Source: Maribacter aquimaris
GTDB taxonomy: Bacteria > Bacteroidota > Bacteroidia > Flavobacteriales > Flavobacteriaceae
DNA length: 64,000 bases
Assembly (NCBI RefSeq): GCF_014596745.1
Contig: NZ_JABTCF010000016.1
Location: 1-64,000, forward strand
Direction: 5' to 3'
Shown here: in pieces, positions 46,373 to 55,460 of the stretch
Layout of the letters: each line of letters opens with the position of its first letter
How positions within the stretch are numbered: the stretch's first letter is position 1
Translations under genes and position numbers: made by a program
The notes under the pieces: model-generated
What the model saw: only the letters and a program-made list of their open reading frames with translations
Databases searched by the model: none
What the model was told of the DNA's origin: nothing

Positions 46373-47419
46373 ATGCAGGAAAGCCGAATAATAAGGGTAG
46401 GAATATCAATAGGGGATTTAAATGGAATTGGGTGTGAAGTGATACTCAAGACTTTTGAGGATACGCGTATGTTGGAATTTTGCACGCCGGTGATTTTTGC
46501 CTCCAACAAGACCATTACCCACCAAAAAAACGCCTTGGGGATTACCATTAACTATAATGGGGTGCATGATGCGTCCAAAGCGATTGATGGTAAGATCAAT
46601 GTGGTCAATGTTTGGAAGGAAACCCCTAAAATCGAATTTGGTAAAGAGACCAAGGAGGGTGGTGCTTATGCCATTAAATCGCTACGGGCTGCCGTAAAAG
46701 CCCTAAAAGAAGATGAAATAGATGTTTTGGTCACTGCGCCTATCAATAAAAAAAATATACAGTCCGAGGACTTTAAATTCCCTGGCCATACGGATTATCT
46801 GGCCAAGGAGCTTGAAGGTGAAAGTCTTATGTTCATGATTACCGACGACTTAAAGGTAGGGTTGCTCACCGACCATATTCCGGTCAAGGATGTGCCGGCC
46901 GCCATCAATCCCATAGTAATACGGACCAAAACACGTATCATTGAGAAATCGTTACAAATGGATTTTGGTATACGAAGGCCTAAAATAGCCCTTTTGGGCA
47001 TAAATCCGCATTCTGGGGACCATGGGGTAATCGGTAAGGAAGATGAAGAGGTAATGAAACCGGTCATTAAGGAGATGTCCGAAGCTGGCCACTTGGTATA
47101 TGGGCCTTATTCGGCAGATAGTTTTTTTGGCTCCGATGGGTATAAAAAATTCGATGCCATTCTTGCTGCCTACCACGATCAAGGACTCATACCTTTTAAA
47201 ACACTGTCATTTGGTAACGGGGTAAATTATACGGCCGGACTTTCGAAGGTACGGACATCACCCGATCATGGTACTGCATACGAAATAGCCGGTCAAGGTA
47301 AGGCCGATCATAATTCGTTCAAGGAAGCGCTTTTTAAAGCGATACAAATATTCAAGAATAGGGAGGAATACCATCAGTTGACGGAAAATGCCCTACAAAA
47401 GCAGAAGATTAGACGCTGA
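46373..47419 (+). CDS. pdxA: 4-hydroxythreonine-4-phosphate dehydrogenase
   Basis: 348 aa. VGISIGDLNGIGCEVILKTF at the N-terminus, TAPINKKNIQSEDFKFPGHTDYL, GINPHSGDHGVIGKEDE, AAYHDQGLIPFKTL and RTSPDHGTAYEIAG are the family metal- and substrate-binding motifs. Catalyses an NAD-dependent step of pyridoxal 5'-phosphate synthesis. The gene precedes the yceD-like/rpmF/fabH group, the usual flavobacterial order. Confidence 0.97.
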   Translation: MQESRIIRVGISIGDLNGIGCEVILKTFEDTRMLEFCTPVIFASNKTITHQKNALGITINYNGVHDASKAIDGKINVVNVWKETPKIEFGKETKEGGAYAIKSLRAAVKALKEDEIDVLVTAPINKKNIQSEDFKFPGHTDYLAKELEGESLMFMITDDLKVGLLTDHIPVKDVPAAINPIVIRTKTRIIEKSLQMDFGIRRPKIALLGINPHSGDHGVIGKEDEEVMKPVIKEMSEAGHLVYGPYSADSFFGSDGYKKFDAILAAYHDQGLIPFKTLSFGNGVNYTAGLSKVRTSPDHGTAYEIAGQGKADHNSFKEALFKAIQIFKNREEYHQLTENALQKQKIRR

Positions 47420-47516
47420 TTTGAGGTACAATCTACCAAAATGTGATTTTTTTGATGCCTTTTATGGAATAATTTCTTTCCAGTCAAAAGCAAATCAAAG
47501 ATTTAGGTGTCAATAA

Positions 47517-47546
47517 TTGGCGTTTTAGAAAAAAAAAGTATCTTTG
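47517..47546 (+). promoter_or_regulatory. Bacteroidota-type promoter for yceD-like/rpmF
   Basis: TTGG at 47517-47520 and TATCTTTG at 47539-47546 match the -33 TTG and -7 TAnnTTTG elements with 18 bp between them. Transcription would begin a few bases after 47550, which excludes the in-frame ATG at 47507 as the start of the following gene. Confidence 0.8.
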
Positions 47547-47593
47547 CACCCGCCTTAATGTGGGCGAAAGTATTAAAAACAAGTGTTGAAGTG

Positions 47594-48124
47594 ATGAAGC
47601 AAAAGGAGTTCAGTATTCCTTTCTCTGGTTTGAAGCAAGGAAAACACGAGTTTGATTATAATATAGACAATACGTTCTTTGAATCTTTTGGATATAATGA
47701 GTTTAATGATGCATCATTGAAATTGCATGTGGTTCTCAATAAATTGAGTACAATGCTGGAATTGGAGATGCAGACAGAAGGCACGGTGAATGTAGATTGT
47801 GATACAACCAGTGAACCTTATGACCAGGAAATTTCAGGTAGTATGGAGTTGGTGGTCAAATTCGGTGACGAGTTCAATGACGAGAATGATGAGATTATAA
47901 TTATTCCCCATAGGGAACATCAATTGAATATTGCACAATACGTTTATGAAATGTTGGTATTGGCCGTACCACAAAAAAGGATTCATCCCGGTGTGTTGGA
48001 TGGGACCTTAGAATCGGAAGTACTCGATAGGTTGGCCGAACTTAGTCCAAAAGAAGAAAAAGACAATCGTGAAGATAGTGATCCCCGTTGGGATGAATTA
48101 AAGAAGTTACAAACGGATAAATAA
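47594..48124 (+). CDS. DUF177 (YceD-like) protein
   Basis: 176 aa from ATG 47594 (MKQKEFSIPFSGLKQGKHEF), chosen because the promoter lies downstream of the earlier in-frame ATG. Family features: the conserved hydrophobic strand LSTMLELEMQTEGTVNVDC with one Cys, and the DUF177 core DEIIIIPHREHQLNIAQYVYEMLVLAVPQKRIHPG. Members are always next to rpmF and plastid homologues take part in 23S rRNA maturation, so a ribosome-assembly role is likely. Cotranscribed with rpmF (6-bp gap). Confidence 0.92.
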   Translation: MKQKEFSIPFSGLKQGKHEFDYNIDNTFFESFGYNEFNDASLKLHVVLNKLSTMLELEMQTEGTVNVDCDTTSEPYDQEISGSMELVVKFGDEFNDENDEIIIIPHREHQLNIAQYVYEMLVLAVPQKRIHPGVLDGTLESEVLDRLAELSPKEEKDNREDSDPRWDELKKLQTDK

Positions 48125-48130
48125 TTAATA

Positions 48131-48328
48131 ATGGCACATCCTAAAAGAAAAATTTCCAAAACCAGGAGAGATAAGAGAAGAACGCATTACAAAGCAGTAG
48201 CCCCTACAATTGCCAAAGACCCAACAACTGGTGAAATGCACTTGTACCACAGAGCGCACTGGCATGAAGGTAAATTATACTATAAAGGACAAATTCTTAT
48301 AGATAAGACCGAGGAAGCCGAGGCTTAG
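48131..48328 (+). CDS. rpmF: 50S ribosomal protein L32
   Basis: 65 aa. [20 protein letters not shown] is the conserved L32 N-terminus, followed by a body without the CxxC zinc ribbon of some L32 forms (here [15 protein letters not shown]), as usual in Bacteroidota. Part of the large ribosomal subunit. A hairpin terminator follows. Confidence 0.97.
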   Translation: MAHPKRKISKTRRDKRRTHYKAVAPTIAKDPTTGEMHLYHRAHWHEGKLYYKGQILIDKTEEAEA

Positions 48329-48350
48329 ACTCGATTCTTAAGATAATAAC

Positions 48351-48384
48351 AACCCCCTGCTTGGATAAAGCGGGGTTTTTTTAT
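48351..48384 (+). terminator. Terminator after rpmF
   Basis: AACCCCCTGC pairs imperfectly with GCGGGGTT around TTGGATAAA and runs into a seven-T tract. It separates the yceD-like/rpmF unit from fabH. Confidence 0.8.
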
Positions 48385-48574
48385 GTCTTAATGTCAATCA
48401 ATTAGCATAAGAACTATTGGGATATTTCAATGATAGGAGATTAATCTGACAAAGGTGACAATGCTCAAATTAGTCACAAACAATGACTTTTTGGACAGAT
48501 AGTCGCAAAAAATCATTATTTTTCCCCACTTTTGATGCTTTTTTGAAAGTTTTTGATTTATAACATAAGTTAAT

Positions 48575-49573
48575 ATGGGTAAACTAAGTGCAGCGATCAC
48601 AGCTGTCGGGGGCTATGTCCCCAAATTCATCATGACCAACCAAATGCTCGAGGGCATGGTTGACACCAATGATGAATGGATCACTACACGAACGGGCATC
48701 AAGGAACGAAGGGTTCTAAAGGAAGAGGAGGGCCAAGGCTCATCGTACTTGGCAATCCAGGCCGTAAAGGATTTAATGAAAAAAAAGGATGTTGATCCTA
48801 CCGAGATAGACCTAGTCATAGTAGCCACTGCAACCCCCGATAGCCTAGTAGCCTCAACGGCGGCTTTCGTAGCATCTGAAATAGGGGCGACCAATGCTTT
48901 TGCTTATGATCTATTGGCCGCATGTTCCAGTTTTTTGTTTGGCATGTCTACAGCGGCCAGTTATATTGAATCCGGTAAGTACAAAAAGGTTTTATTGATA
49001 GGGGCCGATAAAATGTCCTCTATAATTGATTATACCGATAGGACTACATGTATTATCTTTGGGGATGGTGCCGGTGCCGTACTTTTTGAACCCAATACCG
49101 AAGGTTTGGGCATGCAGGATGAGTATTTAAGATCGGATGGTAGTGGAAGGCCTTATTTAGGTATGGATGCAGGTGGGTCTTTAATGCCGGCAACGGAAGA
49201 AACCGTAAAGAACAGAAAGCACTTTATTTATCAAGAAGGTAGAACCGTATTTAAGTTTGCGGTTTCCAACATGGCTGATGTCGCAGCCAGAATTATGGAA
49301 CGAAACGGCCTTATTGAAAAAGATGTGGCATGGTTGGTGCCCCATCAGGCAAATAAACGAATTATCGATGCAACGGCCAATAGAATGGGCTTGGACAACT
49401 CAAAGGTAATGATGAATATCAATAAATATGGTAATACAACTTCAGCTACCTTACCTTTGTTACTTTATGATTATGAGAATCAATTAAAAAAAGGGGACAA
49501 TCTAGTATTCGCTGCTTTCGGGGGTGGATTTACTTGGGGTTCTGCTTATCTAAAATGGGCATATAACAAATAA
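48575..49573 (+). CDS. fabH: Beta-ketoacyl-ACP synthase III
   Basis: 332 aa. Catalytic triad visible: Cys in YDLLAACSSFLFGM (C117), His in VPHQANKRIIDA and Asn in NKYGNTTSATLPLLL. Condenses an acyl-CoA primer with malonyl-ACP to begin fatty-acid synthesis. Precedes accB and accC, which make the malonyl-CoA supply, so the three genes form a fatty-acid start-up unit. Confidence 0.97.
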   Translation: MGKLSAAITAVGGYVPKFIMTNQMLEGMVDTNDEWITTRTGIKERRVLKEEEGQGSSYLAIQAVKDLMKKKDVDPTEIDLVIVATATPDSLVASTAAFVASEIGATNAFAYDLLAACSSFLFGMSTAASYIESGKYKKVLLIGADKMSSIIDYTDRTTCIIFGDGAGAVLFEPNTEGLGMQDEYLRSDGSGRPYLGMDAGGSLMPATEETVKNRKHFIYQEGRTVFKFAVSNMADVAARIMERNGLIEKDVAWLVPHQANKRIIDATANRMGLDNSKVMMNINKYGNTTSATLPLLLYDYENQLKKGDNLVFAAFGGGFTWGSAYLKWAYNK

Positions 49574-49599
49574 GCAATCAATTATATAAATTATTTTCC

Positions 49600-50076
49600 A
49601 TGGATATTAAAGAAATTCAAAGTCTAATAAAGTTTGTCGCCAAATCAGGGGCGAGTGAGGTGAAATTGGAAACCGATGATATTAAGATCACCATTAGAAC
49701 AGGTTCAGCAACCAGTGGTCATGAGACTACTTATGTGCATCAAGTGCCGGTTGCCCAAGCACCCTTGGCACCAGTTGCTACTGAGGCACCTGCACCTACA
49801 GCCGCAGATCAAGCCAAGGCTGAAGAGGCTTCTAAATTCATAACCATCAAATCACCGATTATTGGTACATTCTACAGAAAACCTTCGCCTGATAAACCTT
49901 CATTTGTAGAAGTGGGGTCGACTATAGCCAAAGGGGATGTGCTTTGTGTTATTGAAGCGATGAAATTATTCAATGATATTGAATCTGAAGTTTCTGGTAA
50001 GATTGTTAAGATATTGGTCGATGATGCATCTCCGGTAGAGTTTGATCAACCTTTATTCTTGGTTGATCCATCTTAG
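49600..50076 (+). CDS. accB: Biotin carboxyl carrier protein of acetyl-CoA carboxylase
   Basis: 158 aa. The N-terminal helix (MDIKEIQSLIKFVAKSG) is the dimerisation/AccC-contact region, a Pro/Ala-rich linker spans about residues 50-75, and the biotinyl domain ends in CVIEAMKLFNDIE with the biotinylated Lys at K122. Carries the carboxyl group between AccC and the carboxyltransferase. 26 bp after fabH. Confidence 0.97.
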   Translation: MDIKEIQSLIKFVAKSGASEVKLETDDIKITIRTGSATSGHETTYVHQVPVAQAPLAPVATEAPAPTAADQAKAEEASKFITIKSPIIGTFYRKPSPDKPSFVEVGSTIAKGDVLCVIEAMKLFNDIESEVSGKIVKILVDDASPVEFDQPLFLVDPS

Positions 50077-50146
50077 TGCATTTTAAGTTGAAAATAGGTG
50101 CACTGCACTATTTAAAACGGAATGCTTAAACTTAAAACGACAGAAG

Positions 50147-51499
50147 ATGTTCAAAAAAATACTTATTGCAAATAGGGGTGAGATTGCACTGCGAATTATT
50201 CGGACCTGTAAGGAAATGGGAATAAAGACCGTAGCTGTATATTCAAAAGCCGATGAGGAAAGTTTACATGTACGGTTTGCAGATGAGGCTGTTTGTATTG
50301 GTCCTGCACCGAGTAGCGAATCCTATCTTAAAATTCCAAATATTATTGCGGCGGCGGAAATAACCAATGCCGATGCCATTCACCCAGGGTATGGCTTCCT
50401 ATCTGAAAACTCAAAATTCTCCAAGATATGTGCCGAGCACGATATTAAGTTCATTGGGGCTTCGGGAGAGCATATTGATCGTATGGGCGATAAGGCTTCG
50501 GCCAAGGAAACCATGAAAAAAGCGGGTGTTCCTACCGTTCCAGGGTCTGAGGGTCTATTGAAAGACGTAGCTGATGCCAAGAAGGTGGCCAAAAAAATGG
50601 GTTATCCCGTTATGATTAAGGCAACTGCCGGTGGTGGTGGTAAGGGAATGCGTGCCGTTTGGAAAGAGGAAGATATGGAAGACCTCTTCGATAGTGCGGT
50701 TCAGGAAGCTACTGCTGCTTTTGGCAATGGTGGAATGTATATGGAAAAATTGATTGAGGAACCACGCCATATTGAAATTCAGATTATCGGTGATCAATAC
50801 GGTAAGGCATGCCATTTGTCTGAACGGGATTGTTCCATACAACGAAGGCATCAAAAACTTACAGAGGAAACCCCTTCACCCTATATGACCGATAAACTTC
50901 GGGAAGATATGGGTAATGCTGCCGTAAAAGCCGCGGAATTTATTAAATACGAAGGAGCGGGCACTATAGAATTTCTAGTCGATAAGCACCGGAATTTCTT
51001 TTTTATGGAAATGAACACCCGTATCCAAGTAGAGCATCCGATTACAGAACAGGTTGTTGATTACGATTTGATTCGGGAGCAGATTTTGGTAGCTGGTGGA
51101 GTTCCAATCTCCGGGAAAAATTATTATCCGAAATTACACGCTATAGAATGTAGGATCAATGCCGAGGATCCTTATAATAATTTTAGGCCTTCACCAGGTA
51201 GAATTACGACACTTCATACCCCAGGGGGCCATGGTGTGCGTATGGATACCCATGTGTATAGTGGTTATACGATTCCACCCAATTACGATTCTATGATTGC
51301 GAAGTTGATTACCACGGCCCAAACCCGGGAAGAGGCAATCAATAAAATGAAACGGGCACTGGATGAATTTGTTATTGAAGGGGTGAAAACCACCATACCT
51401 TTTCACAGACAGCTCATGGTGCATCCCGATTATCTGGCGGGTAACTATACCACCAAGTTCATGGAGGATTTTGTAATGGATCCCCCACCGGAAGAATAA
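50147..51499 (+). CDS. accC: Acetyl-CoA carboxylase, biotin carboxylase subunit
   Basis: 450 aa. [31 protein letters not shown], the glycine-rich ATP loop [39 protein letters not shown], and [16 protein letters not shown] are all standard ATP-grasp/biotin carboxylase motifs. Carboxylates the biotin on AccB with bicarbonate and ATP. 70 bp after accB; followed by a strong terminator. Confidence 0.98.
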   Translation: MFKKILIANRGEIALRIIRTCKEMGIKTVAVYSKADEESLHVRFADEAVCIGPAPSSESYLKIPNIIAAAEITNADAIHPGYGFLSENSKFSKICAEHDIKFIGASGEHIDRMGDKASAKETMKKAGVPTVPGSEGLLKDVADAKKVAKKMGYPVMIKATAGGGGKGMRAVWKEEDMEDLFDSAVQEATAAFGNGGMYMEKLIEEPRHIEIQIIGDQYGKACHLSERDCSIQRRHQKLTEETPSPYMTDKLREDMGNAAVKAAEFIKYEGAGTIEFLVDKHRNFFFMEMNTRIQVEHPITEQVVDYDLIREQILVAGGVPISGKNYYPKLHAIECRINAEDPYNNFRPSPGRITTLHTPGGHGVRMDTHVYSGYTIPPNYDSMIAKLITTAQTREEAINKMKRALDEFVIEGVKTTIPFHRQLMVHPDYLAGNYTTKFMEDFVMDPPPEE

Positions 51500-51508
51500 A
51501 ATGCAAGG

Positions 51509-51536
51509 CCCTGACAAAATCGTCAGGGTTTTTTTT
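51509..51536 (+). terminator. Terminator after accC
   Basis: CCCTGAC (51509-51515) pairs with GTCAGGG (51522-51528) followed by a run of eight T. Ends the fabH-accB-accC transcript just before the FAD oxidoreductase gene. Confidence 0.9.
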
Positions 51537-51546
51537 ATCTTACCGT

Positions 51547-52662
51547 ATGAACCTGAGCTATTGGGAATATAAAACATGGTTGTCCAATATCGATTATACC
51601 ATTGTGGGTAGTGGCATTGTTGGGCTGAATTGCGCCCTGGTCTTACGTCAAAAATATCCACTGGCTAAAATTGTAGTGCTCGAAAAGGGTATTTTACCAG
51701 AGGGGGCAAGTACCAAAAATGCCGGTTTCGCTTGTTTTGGTAGTATTTCCGAGATAATCGCTGATATAAACCGTCATTCTGAGGACGAAGTGGTGCAATT
51801 GGTAGGTCAACGATGGAACGGAATACAATTACTGCGAAAGAACTTAGGTGATTCCGCTATTGGTTATCTACAGTATGGGGGCCACGAGCTCTTTATGGAG
51901 AACAAGGAAGAGCTGTATACCACATGTAGGGAAAGCCTTGAAAGGGTAAACACCCTTTTGAAACCGGTTTTCAAAAAGTCGGCATTTCAATTACAAGAGA
52001 ACCGATTCCATTTTAAAAATATTAAGGAGCAGTACATTACAAATATCCTTGAGGCCCAGATTGATACCGGTACAATGATGAAGTCCCTCCTACATTTGGT
52101 TGCCAAAAACGATATTCGGGTTTGGAATGCCATACAGGTCGAGGAATTTCAAGAAACCGGTAACGGGGTGGAGGTAAGGACAAATGCTTTTGCCTATACA
52201 ACCAAGAAATTAATGATTGCTACGAATGGGTTTGCTTCCCAACTTATAAAAGAAAAGGTGCAACCTGCACGTGCCCAGGTCCTGGTAACAAAACCTATTC
52301 CCAATCTTCATGTCAAGGGAACTTTCCATTTGGATGAGGGTTATTACTATTTTAGGAACATCGATAACCGAATACTTTTCGGGGGAGGTCGTAATTTGGA
52401 TTTTAAGGGAGAGGAAACCTATGAACAAAGCGAGACACCATTGATTCAAAACCGTTTGGATAAAATGTTGGCCGAAATCATTTTGCCCAATACACCTTTT
52501 GAGGTGGAAAGAAGATGGAGCGGAACGATGGGGGTTGGAACCGTAAAAAAGCCAATATTAAAACAACTTTCAAACAATGTGTATTGCGGTGTGCGATTGG
52601 GAGGAATGGGGGTGGCCATTGGCAGCCAAATAGGGCGTGATTTGGCGGAACTTTCGTTTTAG
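51547..52662 (+). CDS. FAD-dependent oxidoreductase (DAO family)
   Basis: 371 aa. Dinucleotide-binding motif YTIVGSGIVGLNCALVLRQK near residue 17, KNAGFACFGSISEI as in D-amino-acid/glycine-oxidase relatives, LMIATNGFASQL in the middle, and the C-terminal FAD-contact RLGGMGVAIGSQIGRDLAEL. The family oxidises amines, amino acids or similar compounds in the cytoplasm. The substrate here is not known and the gene stands alone between two terminators. Confidence 0.88.
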   Translation: MNLSYWEYKTWLSNIDYTIVGSGIVGLNCALVLRQKYPLAKIVVLEKGILPEGASTKNAGFACFGSISEIIADINRHSEDEVVQLVGQRWNGIQLLRKNLGDSAIGYLQYGGHELFMENKEELYTTCRESLERVNTLLKPVFKKSAFQLQENRFHFKNIKEQYITNILEAQIDTGTMMKSLLHLVAKNDIRVWNAIQVEEFQETGNGVEVRTNAFAYTTKKLMIATNGFASQLIKEKVQPARAQVLVTKPIPNLHVKGTFHLDEGYYYFRNIDNRILFGGGRNLDFKGEETYEQSETPLIQNRLDKMLAEIILPNTPFEVERRWSGTMGVGTVKKPILKQLSNNVYCGVRLGGMGVAIGSQIGRDLAELSF

Positions 52663-52773
52663 AAATTACCCATTGTACATTTTTATTTTTATATTGTAGG
52701 TCTGTTTGATCAGCGACCCGCCCTAGGTCTTATTCTGCCTCAAAATCATTTATAAGTGCTATGAATAATTGTT

Positions 52774-52810
52774 ATCGATAGTATCCGTGTACTATCGATA
52801 CGTTTTTTTT
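52774..52810 (+). terminator. Terminator after the FAD oxidoreductase gene
   Basis: ATCGATAGTA (52774-52783) pairs with TACTATCGAT (52790-52799), loop 6 nt, followed by ACG and a run of eight T. It ends 17 bp before the next start codon. Confidence 0.85.
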
Positions 52811-52827
52811 ATTTAAAATGATTTTTT

Positions 52828-53475
52828 ATGACCAAGAGTACATTGGGGGGATTTATTAAAACGGCTATCGCTGTTCTGTTTTTAATGGTTTTCGGTAGTT
52901 GCATTTCGTCCAAGTCCAATTATCAGCGGGAATATACGCGTCTGTGGAAAGAGATCATTAAATCGGAAGCCTGGAAAAATTCGTTGGTAGCCGATAATTC
53001 CAAGGAAAGACCCACATATGATCAACTTTATGCCACTACATCGGAAGACGTAATTCTAGAAGAAGATTACACCACACATTTGGATATGGAGGCACTTTTT
53101 GAAGTGCGTTTCGGGTCCTTGGTTTCAAGGGCTTATTTTAAGATCATTACAGAGGCAGAACATGCTGATAGCCGGTTAAGGGCGGAATATGATCGTTGGA
53201 ATTCGATGCAACAGGATTCAAGTATAGCCAAGGACAGGACATTCAGAAAAGATCTTGGTAACGTCATAAAAAAGTACAATGCCCATAAACGAATGTTAGA
53301 GGGACTTAAATCATGGAATATTTTTAGTGAGTTTCGTTCCAATGATTTCGATTTCTTTAAGGCAGAGAACAAGAATGAAGTTTACAGAATGTATAGAACA
53401 GGTAGTACGGAGGATCATATAATCGGTTTTCTAATGTATCGATTGGCCGATTTGTACCACAATGAGACTCGATGA
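52828..53475 (+). CDS. Hypothetical lipoprotein
   Basis: 215 aa. Signal peptide with lipobox FGSC (IKTAIAVLFLMVFGSC, Cys about residue 25). The mature part is helical and charged (EYTRLWKEIIKSEAWKN, FFKAENKNEVYRMY). No enzyme motif. It lies between the oxidoreductase and the GreA-like gene; a conserved flavobacterial family of unknown role is the most that can be said. Confidence 0.7.
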   Translation: MTKSTLGGFIKTAIAVLFLMVFGSCISSKSNYQREYTRLWKEIIKSEAWKNSLVADNSKERPTYDQLYATTSEDVILEEDYTTHLDMEALFEVRFGSLVSRAYFKIITEAEHADSRLRAEYDRWNSMQQDSSIAKDRTFRKDLGNVIKKYNAHKRMLEGLKSWNIFSEFRSNDFDFFKAENKNEVYRMYRTGSTEDHIIGFLMYRLADLYHNETR

Positions 53476-53529
53476 GGTTTGATATGGAATATCCTAAGTT
53501 TACTGATTATCGAATTTAATTATTGATTA

Positions 53530-53988
53530 ATGAACAGTCTAGACCTAAAAAAGAACTTGTATAAATTCTGTATGGATTTTGTACAGGAACGTATTTTCCG
53601 GATCCAATCCCAAATGGAAGAAGTTCAAGAAGCTTTGACCTCAGAAACGAAAAGTAGTGCCGGGGACAAGCATGAGACAGGAAGGGCCATGCTTCAATTG
53701 GAAAGGGAAAAATTAGGCAAGCAATTGTCAGAGGCTGAGAATATGAAACAAGTATTGGATAAGGTTGATATATCCTCGAAAAAGGAAATAGCTTCCTTGG
53801 GTAGTTTGGTAAAGACAGCTGGGGCACATTACTTTTTGGCTATCTCTGCAGGGGAATATAAAATAGGATCTGAAAGGTATTATTGCATTTCCTTGAATAC
53901 CCCAATTGGCATTATGCTGTTTGGGAAAGGTGTGGGCGATACCATTAATTTTAATGGGAATGAACTACGAATTTTGGAAATCGTTTAA
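53530..53988 (+). CDS. GreA/GreB-like elongation factor domain protein
   Basis: 152 aa. An N-terminal coiled coil contains the GreA-like signature DKHETGRAMLQLEREKLGKQ (about residues 45-65), and the C-terminal FKBP-like domain reads YYCISLNTPIGIMLFGKGVG and DTINFNGNELRILEIV. This is the GreA layout, but the coiled coil is short and the acidic tip residues differ from GreA. It may therefore bind the RNA-polymerase secondary channel without strong cleavage activity. The family is often misnamed 3-oxoacyl-ACP synthase in flavobacterial annotations. Convergent with arfB, 5 bp apart. Confidence 0.8.
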   Translation: MNSLDLKKNLYKFCMDFVQERIFRIQSQMEEVQEALTSETKSSAGDKHETGRAMLQLEREKLGKQLSEAENMKQVLDKVDISSKKEIASLGSLVKTAGAHYFLAISAGEYKIGSERYYCISLNTPIGIMLFGKGVGDTINFNGNELRILEIV

Positions 53989-53993
53989 ATAGG

Positions 53994-54398
53994 TCAATCC
54001 AATTTTGGCCGACCACGGTTTGCCTTTTTTAAGGCATCTTTTTTCTTTTTGCGCAATCTTTTTTCTACCGATGATCTCGACGGTTTTGTCTTTCTGCGCT
54101 TTTTTTTGATTTTAATGGCATTCTCCAAGAGCTCCAAAAAACGTTTGATAACCAGTTCCTTGTTTTTTAATTGACTCCGGGTGGCATCGGCTTGTAGCAT
54201 CAATATATTGTCCTTGGTGAGTCTATTGGCAAGTTTGTGGAGTACACGTTCTTTTTCGATGGATGAAAGTGCGCTGGAGTTGGCAACATCAAAGGCAAGT
54301 TCCACTTTCGTCGAAACTTTATTCACATGTTGTCCGCCTGCCCCACTGCTTCTGACCGCTTTTAAATTCAGTTCTTGGAGTAGGCCGGCTTTATTCAT
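53994..54398 (-). CDS. arfB: Alternative ribosome-rescue factor (RF-1 domain)
   Basis: 134 aa. The GGQ motif is in VRSSGAGGQHVNKVSTKVEL near residue 20, and the protein ends in a long basic tail (KKKRRKTKPSRSSVEKRLRK) that in ArfB enters the empty mRNA channel. Hydrolyses peptidyl-tRNA on stalled ribosomes. The start overlaps the end of the ABC-ATPase gene by 4 bp, so the two are co-translated. Confidence 0.94.
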   Translation of the reverse strand: MNKAGLLQELNLKAVRSSGAGGQHVNKVSTKVELAFDVANSSALSSIEKERVLHKLANRLTKDNILMLQADATRSQLKNKELVIKRFLELLENAIKIKKKRRKTKPSRSSVEKRLRKKKKDALKKANRGRPKLD

Positions 54399-55378
54399 GA
54401 TGACTGTATATTCAAACGTTGGTTTATGGTATCGATCGAAACATTCAAAAATACTTTTTTATAGGCTTCCAAGGCTGACCCATGGTTGAAAAAGATGCTT
54501 TGTCCTTCGTAGAGACCTTCAATCATAAAATACCCGCCCTTATAGTATGAACGCTTTACTTTGACCTCCAATCCCGATTTTTGGGATACCCTAAATTCAT
54601 GGGCGTAAACAATGATACGACGTTGGGTGTCGGCATAGGATTTAATAATATTAATGGGTATTAGATTTGCTTCACCGAATAAACCTGCGATATATAGGTC
54701 TTTAGGATGTTCAAACAAATTCTTCGGGGTATCCTTGGCAATGATCTTCCCGTTTTTCAGTACCACCACGGTATCGGCAAAAGGCAGCATATCATTGTGG
54801 TCGTGGGTAGCCGTGATTACCGTCACCCCTTTTTCCTTTAGATAGCCGAAAAGGTTTCGACGGAGGCTATTTTTCCGAAAGTTGTCGATATGGCTAAAAG
54901 GTTCGTCGAGTAGCAGTACCTCGGGACGTTGGGCTAGGACCCGTGCCAAGGCCACGCGTTGTTGTTGTCCACCACTTAAATATTTGACCTTTACCTTGGC
55001 AAATTCGGTCAACTCGATCATCTCGAGTAATTCTTGTGTGCGTTCCTTGAGCCGCTCGGGTTCAAAGACCGATAAAAACTGACTCACATTTTCCTCGACC
55101 ATGGTAAAAGGCATAAGGTCAAAATCCTGGGACAGGTATTTCATGTAAGGCTCGCCCGGTACCAAATTGAAATTGGGACCCAAAATCCGGTTGTCATCCC
55201 AAAATAATGCCCCGTCCTCAACATGTAAAAGTCCGTAAATGATCTTTAATAAGGTGCTCTTGCCACAACCGCTTTCGCCAATAATAGAGACATGTTGACC
55301 CTGCTGCACTTTTAGATCGATGTCCTCAAGAACAGGGGAAGTATTGTAACGAAAGGAAACATGGTCTAAAAGCAGCAT
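54395..55378 (-). CDS. ABC transporter ATP-binding protein
   Basis: 327 aa. Walker A GESGCGKSTLLK, Q-loop YLSQDFDLMPFT, signature LSGGQQQRVALA, Walker B VLLLDEPFSH and the switch His in TATHDHND. After about residue 235 there is an extra C-terminal domain (VSQKSGLEVKVKRSYYKGGY) of the TOBE-like type found in PotA/FbpC-like importers. No permease or binding protein is next to it. An alternative is a regulatory or non-transport ATPase. Confidence 0.9.
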   Translation of the reverse strand: MLLLDHVSFRYNTSPVLEDIDLKVQQGQHVSIIGESGCGKSTLLKIIYGLLHVEDGALFWDDNRILGPNFNLVPGEPYMKYLSQDFDLMPFTMVEENVSQFLSVFEPERLKERTQELLEMIELTEFAKVKVKYLSGGQQQRVALARVLAQRPEVLLLDEPFSHIDNFRKNSLRRNLFGYLKEKGVTVITATHDHNDMLPFADTVVVLKNGKIIAKDTPKNLFEHPKDLYIAGLFGEANLIPINIIKSYADTQRRIIVYAHEFRVSQKSGLEVKVKRSYYKGGYFMIEGLYEGQSIFFNHGSALEAYKKVFLNVSIDTINQRLNIQSS

Positions 55379-55402
55379 AAAATAGTTCTTTTTAAAGGTA
55401 TA

Positions 55403-55432
55403 AAAGTCCGTCTCAAAAGGGAAACGGACTTT
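55403..55432 (-). terminator. Terminator after the prolyl oligopeptidase gene
   Basis: AAAGTCCGT (55403-55411) pairs with ACGGACTTT (55424-55432). In the minus direction the stem is followed by TATACC and a T-poor stretch, so the terminator is moderate. Confidence 0.65.
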
Positions 55433-55460
55433 GCGTTATTATATTGATGCAAAATTTGTA

